From Chroogloeocystis siderophila 5.2 s.c.1 (GTDB lineage Bacteria > Cyanobacteriota > Cyanobacteriia > Cyanobacteriales > Chroococcidiopsidaceae), in assembly GCF_001904655.1 (NCBI RefSeq), contig NZ_MRCC01000001.1, positions 186,001-250,000 on the forward strand: 64,000 bases of DNA, in the 5' to 3' direction. The translations under genes and the position numbers were made by a program. The notes under the pieces were generated by a model. That model was not told where the DNA came from and made no database searches. It worked only from the letters and a program-made list of their open reading frames with translations. Position 1 is the stretch's first letter. Each line of letters starts with the position of its first letter. This document shows positions 53,859-64,000 of the stretch, piece after piece.

Positions 53859-55754
53859 CTATTCCACAGTTACTGATTTTGCTAAATTTCGTGGCTGATC
53901 GACGTCTAAGCCGCGACGCGCCGCAATATGATATGCCAAGAGTTGTAAAGGAATTACGCTAATAATTGGTGACAGTAATTCTTCCACCGCTGGGACAGGA
54001 ATCAAGTCATCAAAGGTTTCCGCTGCTTCGGAATCGTCCATTGAAGTTACCCCAACTAGACGCGAGTCACGCGCTTTGGCTTCTTGCGCATTAGATAAAA
54101 CCTTCTCGTAAACACTACCAGGCATTGCGATCGCCACTACAGGCACTTTAGCATCGAGTAACGCGATCGGACCGTGTTTAAGTTCTCCAGCCGGATAACC
54201 TTCCGCATGAATGTAGCTGATTTCTTTTAACTTCAGCGCAGCTTCCAAAGCGATCGGGAAATTAATACCGCGTCCAATAAAAATAAAGTCTTGCGTGTCG
54301 TTAAACTGATGCGTCAACTCTTGAATATAACGTTCTTGGCTTTCTAAGATTAATTCAATTTGCGCGGGTAATTGACGTATCCCTGCCAGAATTTCTTGCA
54401 AACGCTGTGGCGATAGTGTTTTGCGGCGAAAGCCCAAATCTAACGCTAAGCAGTAAAACGCCAACAATTGAGAAATAAAACTCTTCGTTGCTGCTACACC
54501 GATTTCTATTCCTGCGTGCGTATCAATCAAGTGCGGCACGATTGTTGCAATCGAACTATCGAGGCGGTTAGTAATTCCTAATAATCTAACTTGGTACTCT
54601 GGCGGTGCATCTTTACGGCGTTCTTTTTCCATCGCCAATGCGGCGAGAGTATCAGCGGTTTCTCCCGATTGGGTAACGCCCATCATGAGTGTATTGGCGG
54701 TTAAAGGTGGTGGCGCGTAGCGAAATTCTGAGGAATATTGCACCGTTGTGGGAATTTCTGCTAGTTGTTCGAGTAAGTACTTCCCAATTAAACTCGCGTG
54801 CCAACTTGTACCACAAGCAACGATTTGAACTTGCTCTAGGTTGGCGTATAGTTGTTCTGGTAGATTGAGTTTGATTGGTGTTTCACTCGTGTCTGGATTC
54901 CAATCGTGTTTGAGGTAAGCTTCGATAAATGTTCTGACAACTCCCGGTTGCTCGTAGATTTCCTTGAGCATGAAGTGTCGGAATCCTTGTTTTTCTACCA
55001 TGACTGGATTCCAGTTAAGCGTACGAGGGTGTTTTTTCAGGCGATCGCCTGAAAAATTATACACTTCTACACCCAAAGGTGTTAACTTCGCCACTTCTCC
55101 ATTTTCTAGTGTCAATACTGCACGCGTATGCGGTACTAAAGCGGGAGTATCCGAGGCGCAGAAAAATTCTCCTTGCCCAAAGCCAATTGCCAGTGGTGCT
55201 TGTTGACGGGCGATGATGAGTTCATCAGGGTAGTCAGCAGAAATGACGGCGATCGCAAACGCTCCTTCAAGTTTGTTTACCGTTTGTCTAACGGCTTCTA
55301 GCAGCGGTGAAGTGTGGGGATTTTGCGAGGATTGATTGTCTTTGAGAAATTGTGCAATGAGGTGCGGTATAACTTCAGTATCAGTTTCTGAGCGAAACTC
55401 ATGTCCTAGTTCTTTAAGTTCTTCGCGTAACTCGCGGTAGTTTTCGATGATACCATTTTGCACAACTGCTACACGCCTTGCCACATCCATGTGCGGATGG
55501 GCATTGTATTCTTCTGGTTTTCCATGCGTTGCCCAACGCGTGTGTCCAATGCCAATTTGTGCAGGGTTCTCGATTTGTTCTAACTTTTCGCGCAGGTTGT
55601 GGAGTTTGCCTTTAGCGCGGACACAATGAATTTCACCTTCAAAGACTGTGGCAATTCCTGCGGAATCGTAGCCCCGATACTCTAGTTTTTCTAGCCCAGC
55701 AAGTAAAATTTCTGTAGCTGCTTGAGTGCCAATATAACCAACAATTCCGCACAT
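53859..55754 (-). CDS. glmS: glutamine-fructose-6-phosphate aminotransferase (isomerizing)
   Basis: Makes glucosamine-6-phosphate for peptidoglycan and LPS. The start is the ATG at 55754, because the mature enzyme must begin with the nucleophilic Cys (MCGIVGYIG); a longer frame to 55793 would bury it. Residues 1-235 are the class II glutamine amidotransferase domain (LEYRGYDSAG, GHTRWATHGKP); about 290-630 hold two SIS domains (VACGTSWHASLI, TQSGETADTLAAL) and the C-terminal NLAKSVTVE that swaps into the active site. 631 aa, normal length. No glmS ribozyme is seen upstream. Confidence 0.97.
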   Translation of the reverse strand: MCGIVGYIGTQAATEILLAGLEKLEYRGYDSAGIATVFEGEIHCVRAKGKLHNLREKLEQIENPAQIGIGHTRWATHGKPEEYNAHPHMDVARRVAVVQNGIIENYRELREELKELGHEFRSETDTEVIPHLIAQFLKDNQSSQNPHTSPLLEAVRQTVNKLEGAFAIAVISADYPDELIIARQQAPLAIGFGQGEFFCASDTPALVPHTRAVLTLENGEVAKLTPLGVEVYNFSGDRLKKHPRTLNWNPVMVEKQGFRHFMLKEIYEQPGVVRTFIEAYLKHDWNPDTSETPIKLNLPEQLYANLEQVQIVACGTSWHASLIGKYLLEQLAEIPTTVQYSSEFRYAPPPLTANTLMMGVTQSGETADTLAALAMEKERRKDAPPEYQVRLLGITNRLDSSIATIVPHLIDTHAGIEIGVAATKSFISQLLAFYCLALDLGFRRKTLSPQRLQEILAGIRQLPAQIELILESQERYIQELTHQFNDTQDFIFIGRGINFPIALEAALKLKEISYIHAEGYPAGELKHGPIALLDAKVPVVAIAMPGSVYEKVLSNAQEAKARDSRLVGVTSMDDSEAAETFDDLIPVPAVEELLSPIISVIPLQLLAYHIAARRGLDVDQPRNLAKSVTVE

Positions 55755-55895
55755 TCTACAACACCACTCTTCTTTAAATGCTCTGCCTCTCAAAAGTACA
55801 TAACGATTTTTAAATCGTCAAGAATTGAATTCTTCATTAAATAAATAGAATTTTTACCCCTACCACAGAAGTATTGTGGTTGATTCTACCTTGAG

Positions 55896-55923
55896 AAAGA
55901 AAAAGGGGAATCAAATTTCCCCT
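55896..55923 (-). terminator. intrinsic terminator downstream of psaC
   Basis: On the minus strand AGGGGAA-ATTTGA-TTCCCCT forms a 7-bp stem followed by a T run (TTTTCTTTC). It begins 85 bp after the psaC stop and separates psaC from glmS. Confidence 0.8.
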
Positions 55924-56007
55924 ACCTTTGACTTGAATTGAATTATGTGTATTGCGATGTTTACTATGGAATTTGATTTCGTCCACAGTGAAATTCAAGG
56001 GAACTTC

Positions 56008-56295
<288 letters not shown>

Positions 56296-56469
56296 TCATA
56301 ATCAACGCATAGTTTACCGCACAGAGGAAGTCGCTTTCAGCAAAAGGCTACAGAACTTTAAATTCTGTAATAGAAAAGGGTCAGGGGTCATACCATGTCA
56401 CTCAGCAGCGCTCATTTGGGGTAACTGTTGCGTAAGTCCTGTTTAAATGAAGTTAAAAGCTAGTAGTTG

Positions 56470-57726
56470 ATGACAGTGGATCTTGATTCTCTTTTGCAAC
56501 CTTTTCAGCGCTTTGGCGTTCACCTGGGATTGGAACGCATCGAGCAATTATTAGCAAATCTCGGTAATCCGCAGCAGCGAGTACAAATCATTCATGTTGC
56601 TGGAACGAATGGTAAAGGTTCGGTGTGTGCTTACTTGTCTTCGGTGTTGACTCAGGCGGGTTATCGCGTGGGGCGTTATACATCTCCGCATCTCGTTGAT
56701 TGGACTGAACGAATTTGTATTAATGAAAAGCCAATTACGCGCGAAGAGTTAGCAAAATTGTTGCTGCACGTGCAAAATGTGATTCCTTCACAGCAAGAAT
56801 TGCCTACGCAGTTTGAAGTTTTTACGGCGGCGGCTTGGTTGTATTTTGCCGAACAGCAAGTAGATATCGCCGTGGTAGAGGTGGGATTGGGAGGACGCTT
56901 AGATGCAACGAATGTTTGTTCGATGCCACTTGTTAGTATTATTACTTCGATTAGCCGCGAACATTGGCAACAGCTAGGACCGACCTTAGCAGATATTGCG
57001 CGGGAAAAGGCGGGAATTTTGAAGCCTGGGTGTGCGGCGGTTGTGGGACCTTTACCACCAGAGGCGAAAGCGGTGGTGCAACAGCGGGTTAAGGAGTTGG
57101 GGTGTGCGGCTGTGTGCGTAAAGAAGGCTTTGGAGATACAAACGACAAAAATGCAGAGATGGGCGGAGTATGAGGGTATTAAGTATCCTTTGCCGTTGTT
57201 GGGAGAGTTTCAGTTGGTCAATTCGGCGTTGGCGATCGCTGCTATACAAATCTTGCAAAAAAAAGGATGGAAGATATCGCTAGCAGCAATTGTGGAAGGA
57301 ATGGCAAAAACGCAGTGGTTGGGACGGGTACAGTGGTACGCTTGGCAAGGTCGTGAGTTACTAATTGATGGGGCGCATAATCCGGCTGCGGCGCAAGTGT
57401 TACGTCAATTTGTCGATACTCTCGATGTTGCTTCAGTAACGTGGGTGATGGGAATGCTTTCAACAAAGGATCATGGCGATATCTTTAAGGCATTGTTGCG
57501 ATCGCATGACCGTTTATTTTTAGTTCCTGTCCCCGATCATAGTTCGGCTGACCCTGAACAATTGGCACGACTTGCACAAAAAATCTGTCCTCAATTATCT
57601 GAGTGTTCTACTTATTTAAATGTAGAAACTGCACTGACATCTGCAATCGCCACATCCGATAACCTCATTGTGCTATGTGGTTCGCTGTATCTTGTCGGTC
57701 ATTTTCTCAGTTCACGCTTCCACTAG
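56470..57726 (+). CDS. folC: folylpolyglutamate synthase / dihydrofolate synthase
   Basis: Adds glutamate to dihydropteroate and to folates. 418 aa from ATG 56470; the preceding TTG at 56467 is in frame and also possible. P-loop HVAGTNGKGSVCAYLS (about residue 42), SPHLVDWTERICIN, VVEVGLGGRLDATNV, and LIDGAHNPAAAQVLR identify the Mur-ligase-like family. It ends with LIVLCGSLYLVGHFL. Together with folP at 3.5 kb it serves folate synthesis. Confidence 0.95.
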   Translation: MTVDLDSLLQPFQRFGVHLGLERIEQLLANLGNPQQRVQIIHVAGTNGKGSVCAYLSSVLTQAGYRVGRYTSPHLVDWTERICINEKPITREELAKLLLHVQNVIPSQQELPTQFEVFTAAAWLYFAEQQVDIAVVEVGLGGRLDATNVCSMPLVSIITSISREHWQQLGPTLADIAREKAGILKPGCAAVVGPLPPEAKAVVQQRVKELGCAAVCVKKALEIQTTKMQRWAEYEGIKYPLPLLGEFQLVNSALAIAAIQILQKKGWKISLAAIVEGMAKTQWLGRVQWYAWQGRELLIDGAHNPAAAQVLRQFVDTLDVASVTWVMGMLSTKDHGDIFKALLRSHDRLFLVPVPDHSSADPEQLARLAQKICPQLSECSTYLNVETALTSAIATSDNLIVLCGSLYLVGHFLSSRFH

Positions 57727-57797
57727 CCACTAATCACTAACCACTCACCCCTGTTAAAATCCAGTTAATTTTTAGTTAATCTTCCATAGTAAATTTT

Positions 57798-59687
57798 ATG
57801 AGTCATGATGTCTTAGACGTGCGGAATTTGCATATTGAATTTTTGGGTGATGACAAGCAAGTTAAGGCTGTTGACGGAATTTCGTTTCAGGTGCAACGCG
57901 GTCAAACGCTAGGAATTGTCGGCGAGTCAGGATCGGGTAAATCCGTTACTTCTTTAGCGGTTATGGGGTTGATTCCGTCGCCAGGGGTGATTACAGATGG
58001 TGAAGTTTGGTTTCGCGATCGCAATCACGGTAGTGAACCCGTTAATTTACTTGAACTGCCGCCCGAACGAATGCAAAAATACCGAGGCGGACAAATCGCG
58101 ATGATTTTTCAAGAGCCGATGAGTTCGCTTAACCCAGTTTATACAATTGGATTTCAGTTAATAGAAGCAATTCGGCAGCATCAAAATATCTCGCAAAAAG
58201 AAGCAAGAAGACAAGCGATCGCGCGGTTGCAAGAAGTCAAATTACTACCGAGTGATGATGATTTACGCCAACAGTACGCCGAGACAAAACAAGGTCAGCA
58301 AATTGATCCGCGTCAGCGCGAGTTTTTTATTCAGCAGCAAAAGCAAGCAATTCTTGATCGCTATCCCCACGAACTTTCTGGCGGTCAACTACAGCGCGTC
58401 ATGATCGCAATGGCGATTTCGTGCGACCCCGCATTACTAATCGCCGACGAACCAACAACTGCATTAGATGTCACTGTACAAGCAACAATTTTAGACTTGC
58501 TGCGCGAATTGCGCGATCGCCGTCAGATGTCGATGATGTTCATTACGCACGATTTGGGAATTATCGCCGAAATTGCCGACTCAGTTGCTGTAATGTACCG
58601 AGGCAAAATCGTTGAATGTGGTTCTGCTGAACAAATTTTTACGCATCCGCAACACCCCTATACTAAAGGTTTACTCGCGTGTCGTCCGAGTTTAGAAAAG
58701 CGATCGCAGTATCTTTTAACAGTCTCAGACTTTATGAGTGTCGGGTTAACGCGCACAGGCGAAGTCGAAATTCAAGCCAAAGAACCGACTTATCCACCAC
58801 AAGTCAGTGAAGAAGCCTTAGCGCAACGCTTAACAAACTTACAACAACAATCGCCACTTCTCCAAGTCCGCAATTTACAAGTGGGCTTTCCGATCCGTAA
58901 CGCATTTGGTCGAACCAAACGCTACTTTCTCGTCGTTAATGGCGTTTCTTTTGAAGTTTACCCTGGTGAAACGTTAGGACTAGTAGGCGAGTCAGGTTGT
59001 GGTAAAACGACATTAGGTCGTACTTTATTACGACTTGTTGAACCGATTGGCGGACAAGTCTATTTTGAAGGACGCGATGTAACAAATCTTAAGGGACGTC
59101 CTTTGCAACAACTCCGGCGCGAGATGCAAATTATTTTTCAAAATCCCTTTAGTTCCCTCGATCCGCGCATGAAAATCGGTGATACAGTGATGGAACCACT
59201 CGTCATTCATGCCGCAAGTCAATCGCATCGTCAACGCCGCGATCGCGCCGCTTATTTATTAGAACGCGTAGGCATCGACCCGAAACAAATGAATCGCTAT
59301 CCGCATCAATTTTCTGGCGGTCAACGTCAACGCATTTGTATTGCTAGAGCACTCGCGCTCAATCCTAAGTTTATTATTTGTGATGAATCGGTGTCATCAC
59401 TCGATGTCTCGGTACAAGCACAAGTTTTGAATTTGTTGAAAGAATTGCAAGCCGAGTTTAATCTTACCTATATTTTTATTTCGCACGACTTAAGTGTTGT
59501 TAAGTTTATGAGCGATCGCATCTTAGTCATGAATCGCGGACAAATCGTCGAACAAGGCGCAGCAGAAGAAATTTACCGCGATCCGAAAGAAGAATATACG
59601 CGATCGCTGATTGCCTCAATTCCGACAGGAACTCGCGATCAAATTCGCACGCGCCCTGCGTTAAATCAGGTAATAGGTAATGGGTAA
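57798..59687 (+). CDS. dipeptide/oligopeptide-type ABC transporter, fused ATP-binding proteins
   Basis: 629 aa with two complete ABC domains in tandem, corresponding to DppD/OppD followed by DppF/OppF (the GsiA arrangement). Domain 1: [38 protein letters not shown]. Domain 2: [40 protein letters not shown]. Walker B of the second domain has Ser-Val (DESVSS) as in many DppF proteins. The permease and substrate-binding genes are absent from the window. The inserted 40-residue Gln-rich part of domain 1 (about 155-195) is unusual in length but seen in cyanobacterial relatives. Confidence 0.93.
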   Translation: MSHDVLDVRNLHIEFLGDDKQVKAVDGISFQVQRGQTLGIVGESGSGKSVTSLAVMGLIPSPGVITDGEVWFRDRNHGSEPVNLLELPPERMQKYRGGQIAMIFQEPMSSLNPVYTIGFQLIEAIRQHQNISQKEARRQAIARLQEVKLLPSDDDLRQQYAETKQGQQIDPRQREFFIQQQKQAILDRYPHELSGGQLQRVMIAMAISCDPALLIADEPTTALDVTVQATILDLLRELRDRRQMSMMFITHDLGIIAEIADSVAVMYRGKIVECGSAEQIFTHPQHPYTKGLLACRPSLEKRSQYLLTVSDFMSVGLTRTGEVEIQAKEPTYPPQVSEEALAQRLTNLQQQSPLLQVRNLQVGFPIRNAFGRTKRYFLVVNGVSFEVYPGETLGLVGESGCGKTTLGRTLLRLVEPIGGQVYFEGRDVTNLKGRPLQQLRREMQIIFQNPFSSLDPRMKIGDTVMEPLVIHAASQSHRQRRDRAAYLLERVGIDPKQMNRYPHQFSGGQRQRICIARALALNPKFIICDESVSSLDVSVQAQVLNLLKELQAEFNLTYIFISHDLSVVKFMSDRILVMNRGQIVEQGAAEEIYRDPKEEYTRSLIASIPTGTRDQIRTRPALNQVIGNG

Positions 59688-59887
59688 TGGGTCATTGCTG
59701 ATAAACGATTTTTCCAATTACCAATCACCAATTACCAGTGACCAAGCAAGCAGTGATAGCCTACTACTTACAATTAAAGATAAAAAAGAATTCGTTTTGA
59801 CTAGACGCAGAACATTAGACGTAATACAATCCTGCACGACTAGACATCTTAACTTCGGCTGGACAAGAATTTATTGCACGTTGGGGA

Positions 59888-60946
59888 GTGAAAGGCGTGG
59901 CTTTTTTAGGTTTCTTTAATCGGTTTTCGTTATCAAAAGATATGGGTATTGACCTTGGTACTGCCAATACCCTGGTATATGTTTCTGGTAAAGGCATTGT
60001 CCTACAAGAACCTTCGGTGATTGCGATCGATAAAAATGGCAAAATGCCGCCAGCAGTAGGCGAAGAAGCCAAACGCATGATGGGACGCACGCCTGGAAAC
60101 GTCATTGTGACGCGCCCTTTACGTGACGGAGTCATTGCCGATTTTGATACCGCTGAACTCATGCTCAAGCATTTTATCCAACGCGTACACGAAGGTCGCA
60201 TTGTCTCTCCACGCATGGTAATTGGTATTCCTACAGGTGTGACAGGTGTGGAACGACGCGCGCTGATGGATGCGGCAACGCAAGCGGGTGCAAGAGATGT
60301 ATTTTTGATTGAAGAGCCTGTAGCCGCTGCGATTGGTGCGGGAATTCCTGTCACCGAAGCCGTTGGAAATATGATTATCGATATTGGTGGCGGGACAACA
60401 GAAGTCGCTGTACTGAGTCTTTTTGGCACAGTTGTGAGTGAATCGGTACGCGTGGCTGGCGATGAACTCAATGAAGCGATCGTGCAGTACATGAAGAAAA
60501 TTTACAACTTGGTTATTGGCGAACGAACCGCCGAGGAAATCAAAATTCGTATCGGTTCGGCATATCCGACACGTAATGATGAAGAAAACGTCATGGAAGT
60601 ACGCGGATTGCACTTACTCTCCGGTTTACCGCGCACTGTGACGATCAAAGAACCAGAAATTCGCGAAAGCATGATCGAACCGTTGTCTACGATTATTGAG
60701 GCAGTAAAACGAACACTCGAACGCACACCGCCCGAACTCGCCGCCGATATTGTCGATCGCGGAATTGTCCTTGCAGGTGGTGGTGCGTTACTCAAAGGAC
60801 TTGATACATTAATTAGCCACGAAACAGGGATTGCGACTCATATTGCAGCTGATCCCCTAAGTTGCGTTGTGTTGGGAACAGGTCGAGTTTTAGAGAAATT
60901 TAAACAAATGGAACCTGTATTTAGTGCGCGATCGCGTACGATTTAA
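59888..60946 (+). CDS. mreB: rod-shape determining protein MreB
   Basis: Actin-like filament protein that organises wall synthesis. 352 aa (from GTG 59888; the GTG at 59897 gives MAFLGFFNRFSLSKDM and may be the real start). ATPase motifs: MGIDLGTANTLVYV, IGIPTGVTGVERRA, LIEEPVAAAIGAGIPV, DIGGGTTEVAVLSL and GIVLAGGGALLKGLD. The amphipathic N-terminus (FLGFFNRF) is the membrane anchor. mreC and mreD follow in the same direction. Confidence 0.96.
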   Translation: MKGVAFLGFFNRFSLSKDMGIDLGTANTLVYVSGKGIVLQEPSVIAIDKNGKMPPAVGEEAKRMMGRTPGNVIVTRPLRDGVIADFDTAELMLKHFIQRVHEGRIVSPRMVIGIPTGVTGVERRALMDAATQAGARDVFLIEEPVAAAIGAGIPVTEAVGNMIIDIGGGTTEVAVLSLFGTVVSESVRVAGDELNEAIVQYMKKIYNLVIGERTAEEIKIRIGSAYPTRNDEENVMEVRGLHLLSGLPRTVTIKEPEIRESMIEPLSTIIEAVKRTLERTPPELAADIVDRGIVLAGGGALLKGLDTLISHETGIATHIAADPLSCVVLGTGRVLEKFKQMEPVFSARSRTI

Positions 60947-60976
60947 ATTAAAGGGATCAAAAGTTGAAAGTCACAG

Positions 60977-60995
60977 ATCAGGGAATTTCCCTGAT
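60977..60995 (+). terminator. hairpin after mreB
   Basis: ATCAGGG-AATTT-CCCTGAT, a perfect 7-bp stem 30 bp after the mreB stop, followed by ATAAAACTTT. The T run is weak, so it may act as an attenuator or RNA-stabilising hairpin ahead of mreC rather than a full terminator. Confidence 0.45.
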
Positions 60996-61194
60996 ATAAA
61001 ACTTTGGCAAAATTCGTTACCATACTTTGTTGATTTGTGCAATATGCATAAGAAGAAATGTTAGAGATTAGGAGTTGGAATGTTCCTATAACCCTGACCT
61101 CTTCTCTACATACACAGTAATCATCCTGAGAGGATATAACTGAAAACGTTTCCTCCTACAACTGAATGAGAAGCTAAAAGCTGACTGCAAAACT

Positions 61195-61947
61195 ATGTAT
61201 ATCATTCGTCGCTGGTGGGAGCGCTATGCTCTAACACTAGTGCTGGTAAGTCTGTCTTTCGTTACTGCCTGGGCAATCCGCCATACTCAGGGAGCAATTG
61301 TGCTTGAAGTTTACCAGATGCTAACGCGTCCCTTTCAATCGAATCCAAGTCAAGTTCTACACCTACACGATGCCAGAATTCAAGAACTAGAAACACGCGT
61401 CACTGAACTGGAAACTCAAAATCAACAGCTTGAGGAGTTATTAGGATATGTCAATAAGTCTTATAAAAAGATAGGTTCGTCACAAGCAGCGATCGCCGCC
61501 CCTGTTATCGGTCGCAGTGCAGATCAATGGTGGCAACAAATCACCCTAGGACGCGGTAGCCAAGCGGGAATCCAAGTTGGTAATATTGTGACTGCCCCAG
61601 GTGGACTAGTCGGCAGAGTCACAAGTGTCGCGCCGCACACGAGTCGTGTTTTATTAATTAGCGATCCTAGCAGTCAATTAGGTGTAACGATTAGTCGCAG
61701 CCGCTTTATGGGATTTTTACGCGGACAATCGGCAAATTATGCTGTAATGCAGTTTTTTGATAAAGTTCCCGATGTGCGTCTAGGAGATATGGTAGTCACA
61801 TCGCCTTATAGCCAAATTTTCCCTGCTGGTATACCTGTAGGACGCGTTGAGTCGATTAACCTTCAAAAAAGTCCAGCCCCAGAAGCCGTAATTGCCTTAT
61901 CTGCACCCATGTCTTACATAGAATGGGTCGTTGTCTCAACGAAATAG
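61195..61947 (+). CDS. mreC: rod-shape determining protein MreC
   Basis: 250-aa bitopic membrane protein: one TM segment at about residues 11-30, a coiled coil at about 55-85 (RIQELETRVTELETQNQQL), then the beta-barrel periplasmic domain with DQWWQQITLGRGSQAGIQVG and GRVTSVAPHTSRVLLISDPS. It links MreB to the penicillin-binding proteins outside. The Lys-rich C-terminus is short. About 250 bp separate it from mreB, more than usual in the cluster. Confidence 0.94.
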   Translation: MYIIRRWWERYALTLVLVSLSFVTAWAIRHTQGAIVLEVYQMLTRPFQSNPSQVLHLHDARIQELETRVTELETQNQQLEELLGYVNKSYKKIGSSQAAIAAPVIGRSADQWWQQITLGRGSQAGIQVGNIVTAPGGLVGRVTSVAPHTSRVLLISDPSSQLGVTISRSRFMGFLRGQSANYAVMQFFDKVPDVRLGDMVVTSPYSQIFPAGIPVGRVESINLQKSPAPEAVIALSAPMSYIEWVVVSTK

Positions 61948-62060
61948 TGGCGAGTGAAAGAGAAGTTCATCATAGTATTCTTCCCCTACTCACCTCTTTC
62001 CCTGACCTCCGATCCCCGACCCCTGACCTCTCCTAAAGTACCACAAGGAGAATAAAAACT

Positions 62061-62624
62061 TTGAACCGTATTTCACGAGCTCGTTTGCATCAACGCCAAA
62101 TAGTAAATTGGCTTGTTACAGTTGGCTCAGTTTTTTTATGCTTATTACTGCTACCAATGCGCTTACCAGGAATAGAACTAGCAGGAACTGCGCCCAACTG
62201 GTTACTGATCTGGGTTGTTGCTTGGAGTGTGAAGCGAACCGTTGTTCAAGGGGCGATCGCCGGAATCATCCTCGGTTTACTCCAAGATGGTATGACATCA
62301 CCTTTGCCCTCACACGCGCTGAGTTTAGCTGTAGTAGGAATTATCACCGCTCGCCTACGCAAGCAGCGCTATCTTCAGGAAGACTTTATTTCGGTTGCTT
62401 TGATTGTCTTTGGTATGGCAGTTTTAGCCGAAGTGATTACAGCAGCGCAATTTAGTTTCTGGAGTGCAGCGATCGCGGGCAAATACACTGCTAGTATTAA
62501 CAATTTCGCCGAAGTTTGGACGTACTACCAACGTGTTGCTTTAGCTTCTGCAATTGTGAGTAGCTTGTGGGCACCAGTGGTATACTACCCCCTAAATCGT
62601 TGGTGGGAAAAAATGAAAGACTAA
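62061..62624 (+). CDS. mreD: rod-shape determining protein MreD
   Basis: 187 aa, very hydrophobic with about five membrane segments (VNWLVTVGSVFLCLLLLPMR, NWLLIWVVAWSVKRTV, GAIAGIILGLLQDGMTSPLP and others). GLLQDGM is the best conserved MreD motif. The start is TTG 62061, preceded by AAGGAG ten bases upstream. It follows mreC by 113 bp filled with heptamer repeats. A membrane partner of MreC in wall elongation. Confidence 0.9.
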   Translation: MNRISRARLHQRQIVNWLVTVGSVFLCLLLLPMRLPGIELAGTAPNWLLIWVVAWSVKRTVVQGAIAGIILGLLQDGMTSPLPSHALSLAVVGIITARLRKQRYLQEDFISVALIVFGMAVLAEVITAAQFSFWSAAIAGKYTASINNFAEVWTYYQRVALASAIVSSLWAPVVYYPLNRWWEKMKD

Positions 62625-62663
62625 CTCAATAATTATTTCTCTCTACCCGCTGCTGTGATAACA

Positions 62664-62835
62664 ATGGTCAAAATGGTTAGGACATTACAAAAGTTTTGAG
62701 TTATGAGTTTTAAATTATTCGCGTGATCGCGTGCAGAGGCATTATTATCAGTTTTGAGTTTTGAATTAAAGAACTTCTCACCTCAACACTTTTAACGAGT
62801 AACTCTTCTCGTCCTGACCTCTGACCCCTGCTCGT
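62664..62835. repeat. composite intergenic repeat (copy 2) with heptamer string
   Basis: TGGTCAAAATGGTTAGGACA at 62664 is the second copy of the 43.18-kb repeat. It is followed by a tandem of TTTTGAGTTTTGAATT-type text and CCTGACCTCTGACCCCTG at 62813-62830. Confidence 0.55.
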
Positions 62836-62869
62836 TGTTATTTCCACGCTCTACAATTAAGAATCAAAA

Positions 62870-64000
62870 ATGGTACAGGCGGATTTACAACCAGAGGAAA
62901 CCGAAGTCACCGACTTTGATCGGGCAATGATGCAGCGGTGTTTGCAACTGGCGCGCCGCGCTTTAGGTCGCACCGCACCGAATCCGTTGGTAGGATCTGT
63001 CATTGTCCAAGCTGGAGAAATTGTTGGGGAAGGGTTTCATCCTGGTGCTGGTCAACCTCATGCAGAAGTTTTTGCTTTGCGTGCCGCAGGCGATCGCGCG
63101 CGTGGCGCTACGGTATACGTCAATTTAGAACCTTGCAATCACTACGGACGTACTCCCCCGTGTTCTGAAGCGTTAATCGCCGCCGGAGTTGCGAAAGTCG
63201 TTGTGGGCATGGTTGATCCGAATCCACTCGTTGCTGGCCGTGGCATTGCGCGGTTACGCAGTGCAGGAATTAAAGTTGTTGTCGGTGTAGAAGAAGACAA
63301 TTGCCGTCAACTCAACGAAGGCTTTGTACATCGCATTCTGCATCAACGACCGTTTGGTATTTTAAAGTATGCAATGACCTTAGATGGCAAAATTGCGACG
63401 AGCAGCGGTCATAGTGCGTGGGTTAGTAACCAAAGCGCGCGAAATCTCGTTCATCAACTACGCGCGGCGTGTGATGCAGTAATTGTCGGCGGGAATACAG
63501 TCAGAAACGATAATCCCAGGTTAACTAGTCGTCAGGCAGAGGCACACAACCCCCTACGGGTGGTGATGAGTCGCACACTTGACTTACCTACCGAAGCCTA
63601 TTTATGGCAAACCGCAGAATTTCCAACGCTCGTGTTGACAGAAATAAACGCTAATCCTCAATTCCAACAGTTCCTACGCCAAAAAAATGTCGAGGTGGTA
63701 GAATTGCCATCGCTGACACCAACTCAGGCAATGGCAAACTTATACGCACGCGGTTTTTCAGCGGTATTGTGGGAATGCGGCGGCAGGTTAGCAGCACGCG
63801 CGATCGCCGAAGGATCAGTGCAAAAAATTCTCGCCTTCATCGCGCCTAAAATTATTGGTGGCAGCGGCGCACCATCACCCATCGGCGACTTGGGTTTAAC
63901 AAATATGAATCAAGCACTTGCGCTCGAACGAGTGCGCTGGCAAACTATAGGGTCAGACTGCTTGGTAGAAGGTTATTTACCGCAAGACAGCAGTTTTTTG
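62870..64000 (+). CDS. ribD: riboflavin biosynthesis deaminase/reductase RibD (3' end outside window)
   Basis: Bifunctional pyrimidine deaminase and uracil reductase of riboflavin synthesis. The frame is open from ATG 62870 to the last base (377 codons), so the end is cut by the window edge. N-terminal cytidine-deaminase domain: PNPLVGSVIVQ, the zinc ligand HAEVFAL and ACxxC-type LEPCNHYGRTPPCSEA. Reductase domain: ILKYAMTLDGKIATSSGHSA, WVSNQSARNLVHQLRAACDA and IIGGSGAPSPIGDLGL. An alternative start at the inner ATG codons (MMQRCLQLARRALG) is possible. Confidence 0.95.
   Translation, partial: MVQADLQPEETEVTDFDRAMMQRCLQLARRALGRTAPNPLVGSVIVQAGEIVGEGFHPGAGQPHAEVFALRAAGDRARGATVYVNLEPCNHYGRTPPCSEALIAAGVAKVVVGMVDPNPLVAGRGIARLRSAGIKVVVGVEEDNCRQLNEGFVHRILHQRPFGILKYAMTLDGKIATSSGHSAWVSNQSARNLVHQLRAACDAVIVGGNTVRNDNPRLTSRQAEAHNPLRVVMSRTLDLPTEAYLWQTAEFPTLVLTEINANPQFQQFLRQKNVEVVELPSLTPTQAMANLYARGFSAVLWECGGRLAARAIAEGSVQKILAFIAPKIIGGSGAPSPIGDLGLTNMNQALALERVRWQTIGSDCLVEGYLPQDSSFL

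Overview
The window is chromosomal DNA from a cyanobacterium. The evidence is psaC (photosystem I FA/FB subunit), a very high density of the HIP1 octamer GCGATCGC both inside and between genes, a PyrF-PyrE fusion, the cyanobacterial-type glutamate-cysteine ligase, FdC-type and bacterial-type ferredoxins, and an NtcA-type box in front of an ammonium transporter. Gene content resembles the Chroococcidiopsis/Gloeocapsa group, but I cannot fix genus or species from the sequence.\n\nLayout. 0.4-4.4 kb: pnp, tpiA, folP (+). 4.8-6.9 kb: a damaged calcium-binding RTX/FG-GAP locus. 6.9-9.8 kb (-): ABC ATPase livF-like, a JAMM protease and a MoeB-rhodanese protein as one apparent operon, then a 2x[4Fe-4S] ferredoxin. 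10.4-14.4 kb (-): a tight five-gene run (FdC ferredoxin, lipoprotein nuclease, inositol monophosphatase family, J-domain/TPR protein, hisZ). Then tRNA-Ser(GGA), truB, a META-domain protein, an exported trypsin-like protease, pcrA and a plant pathogen-related-protein homologue. 22.1-29.5 kb is an accessory, decaying zone: remnants of an Rpn/DUF4351 protein, an ISKra4 transposase, an acyl-CoA dehydrogenase, a DUF1989 protein, a serine hydrolase and a frameshifted MOSC gene lie between intact amt, VOC, DUF1579 and SDR genes. 29.7-37.5 kb: CAU tRNA, wecA-like, a large LysM/M23 envelope protein, trmL, gshA, a histone-deacetylase-like hydrolase. 37.5-49.2 kb: dhaK and dhaL, a DUF697 GTPase, a cyclic-di-AMP riboswitch in front of a 66-aa orphan ORF, a MITE-like element, a DUF937 gene, fmt, and a DhaM-HPr-enzyme I fusion. 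49.4-64 kb: Crp/Fnr regulator, pyrF-pyrE, SDR, aminotransferase, glmS, psaC, folC, peptide ABC ATPase, mreB-mreC-mreD and the start of ribD.\n\nHow genes work together. dhaK, dhaL and the DhaM-HPr-EI fusion 7 kb away together encode every protein needed to phosphorylate dihydroxyacetone from PEP, a small self-contained PTS in a phylum that mostly lacks PTS; tpiA handles the same triose pool. folP and folC serve folate, and fmt uses formyl-folate. glmS, wecA-like, the M23 protein and mreBCD form an envelope group. The c-di-AMP riboswitch controlling an unknown short protein is the least explained item here.\n\nMobile and repeat content: no intact insertion sequence and no CRISPR array were seen. 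Two MITE-like elements, a degenerate CCTGACC-type heptamer family and several dispersed intergenic repeats are present.
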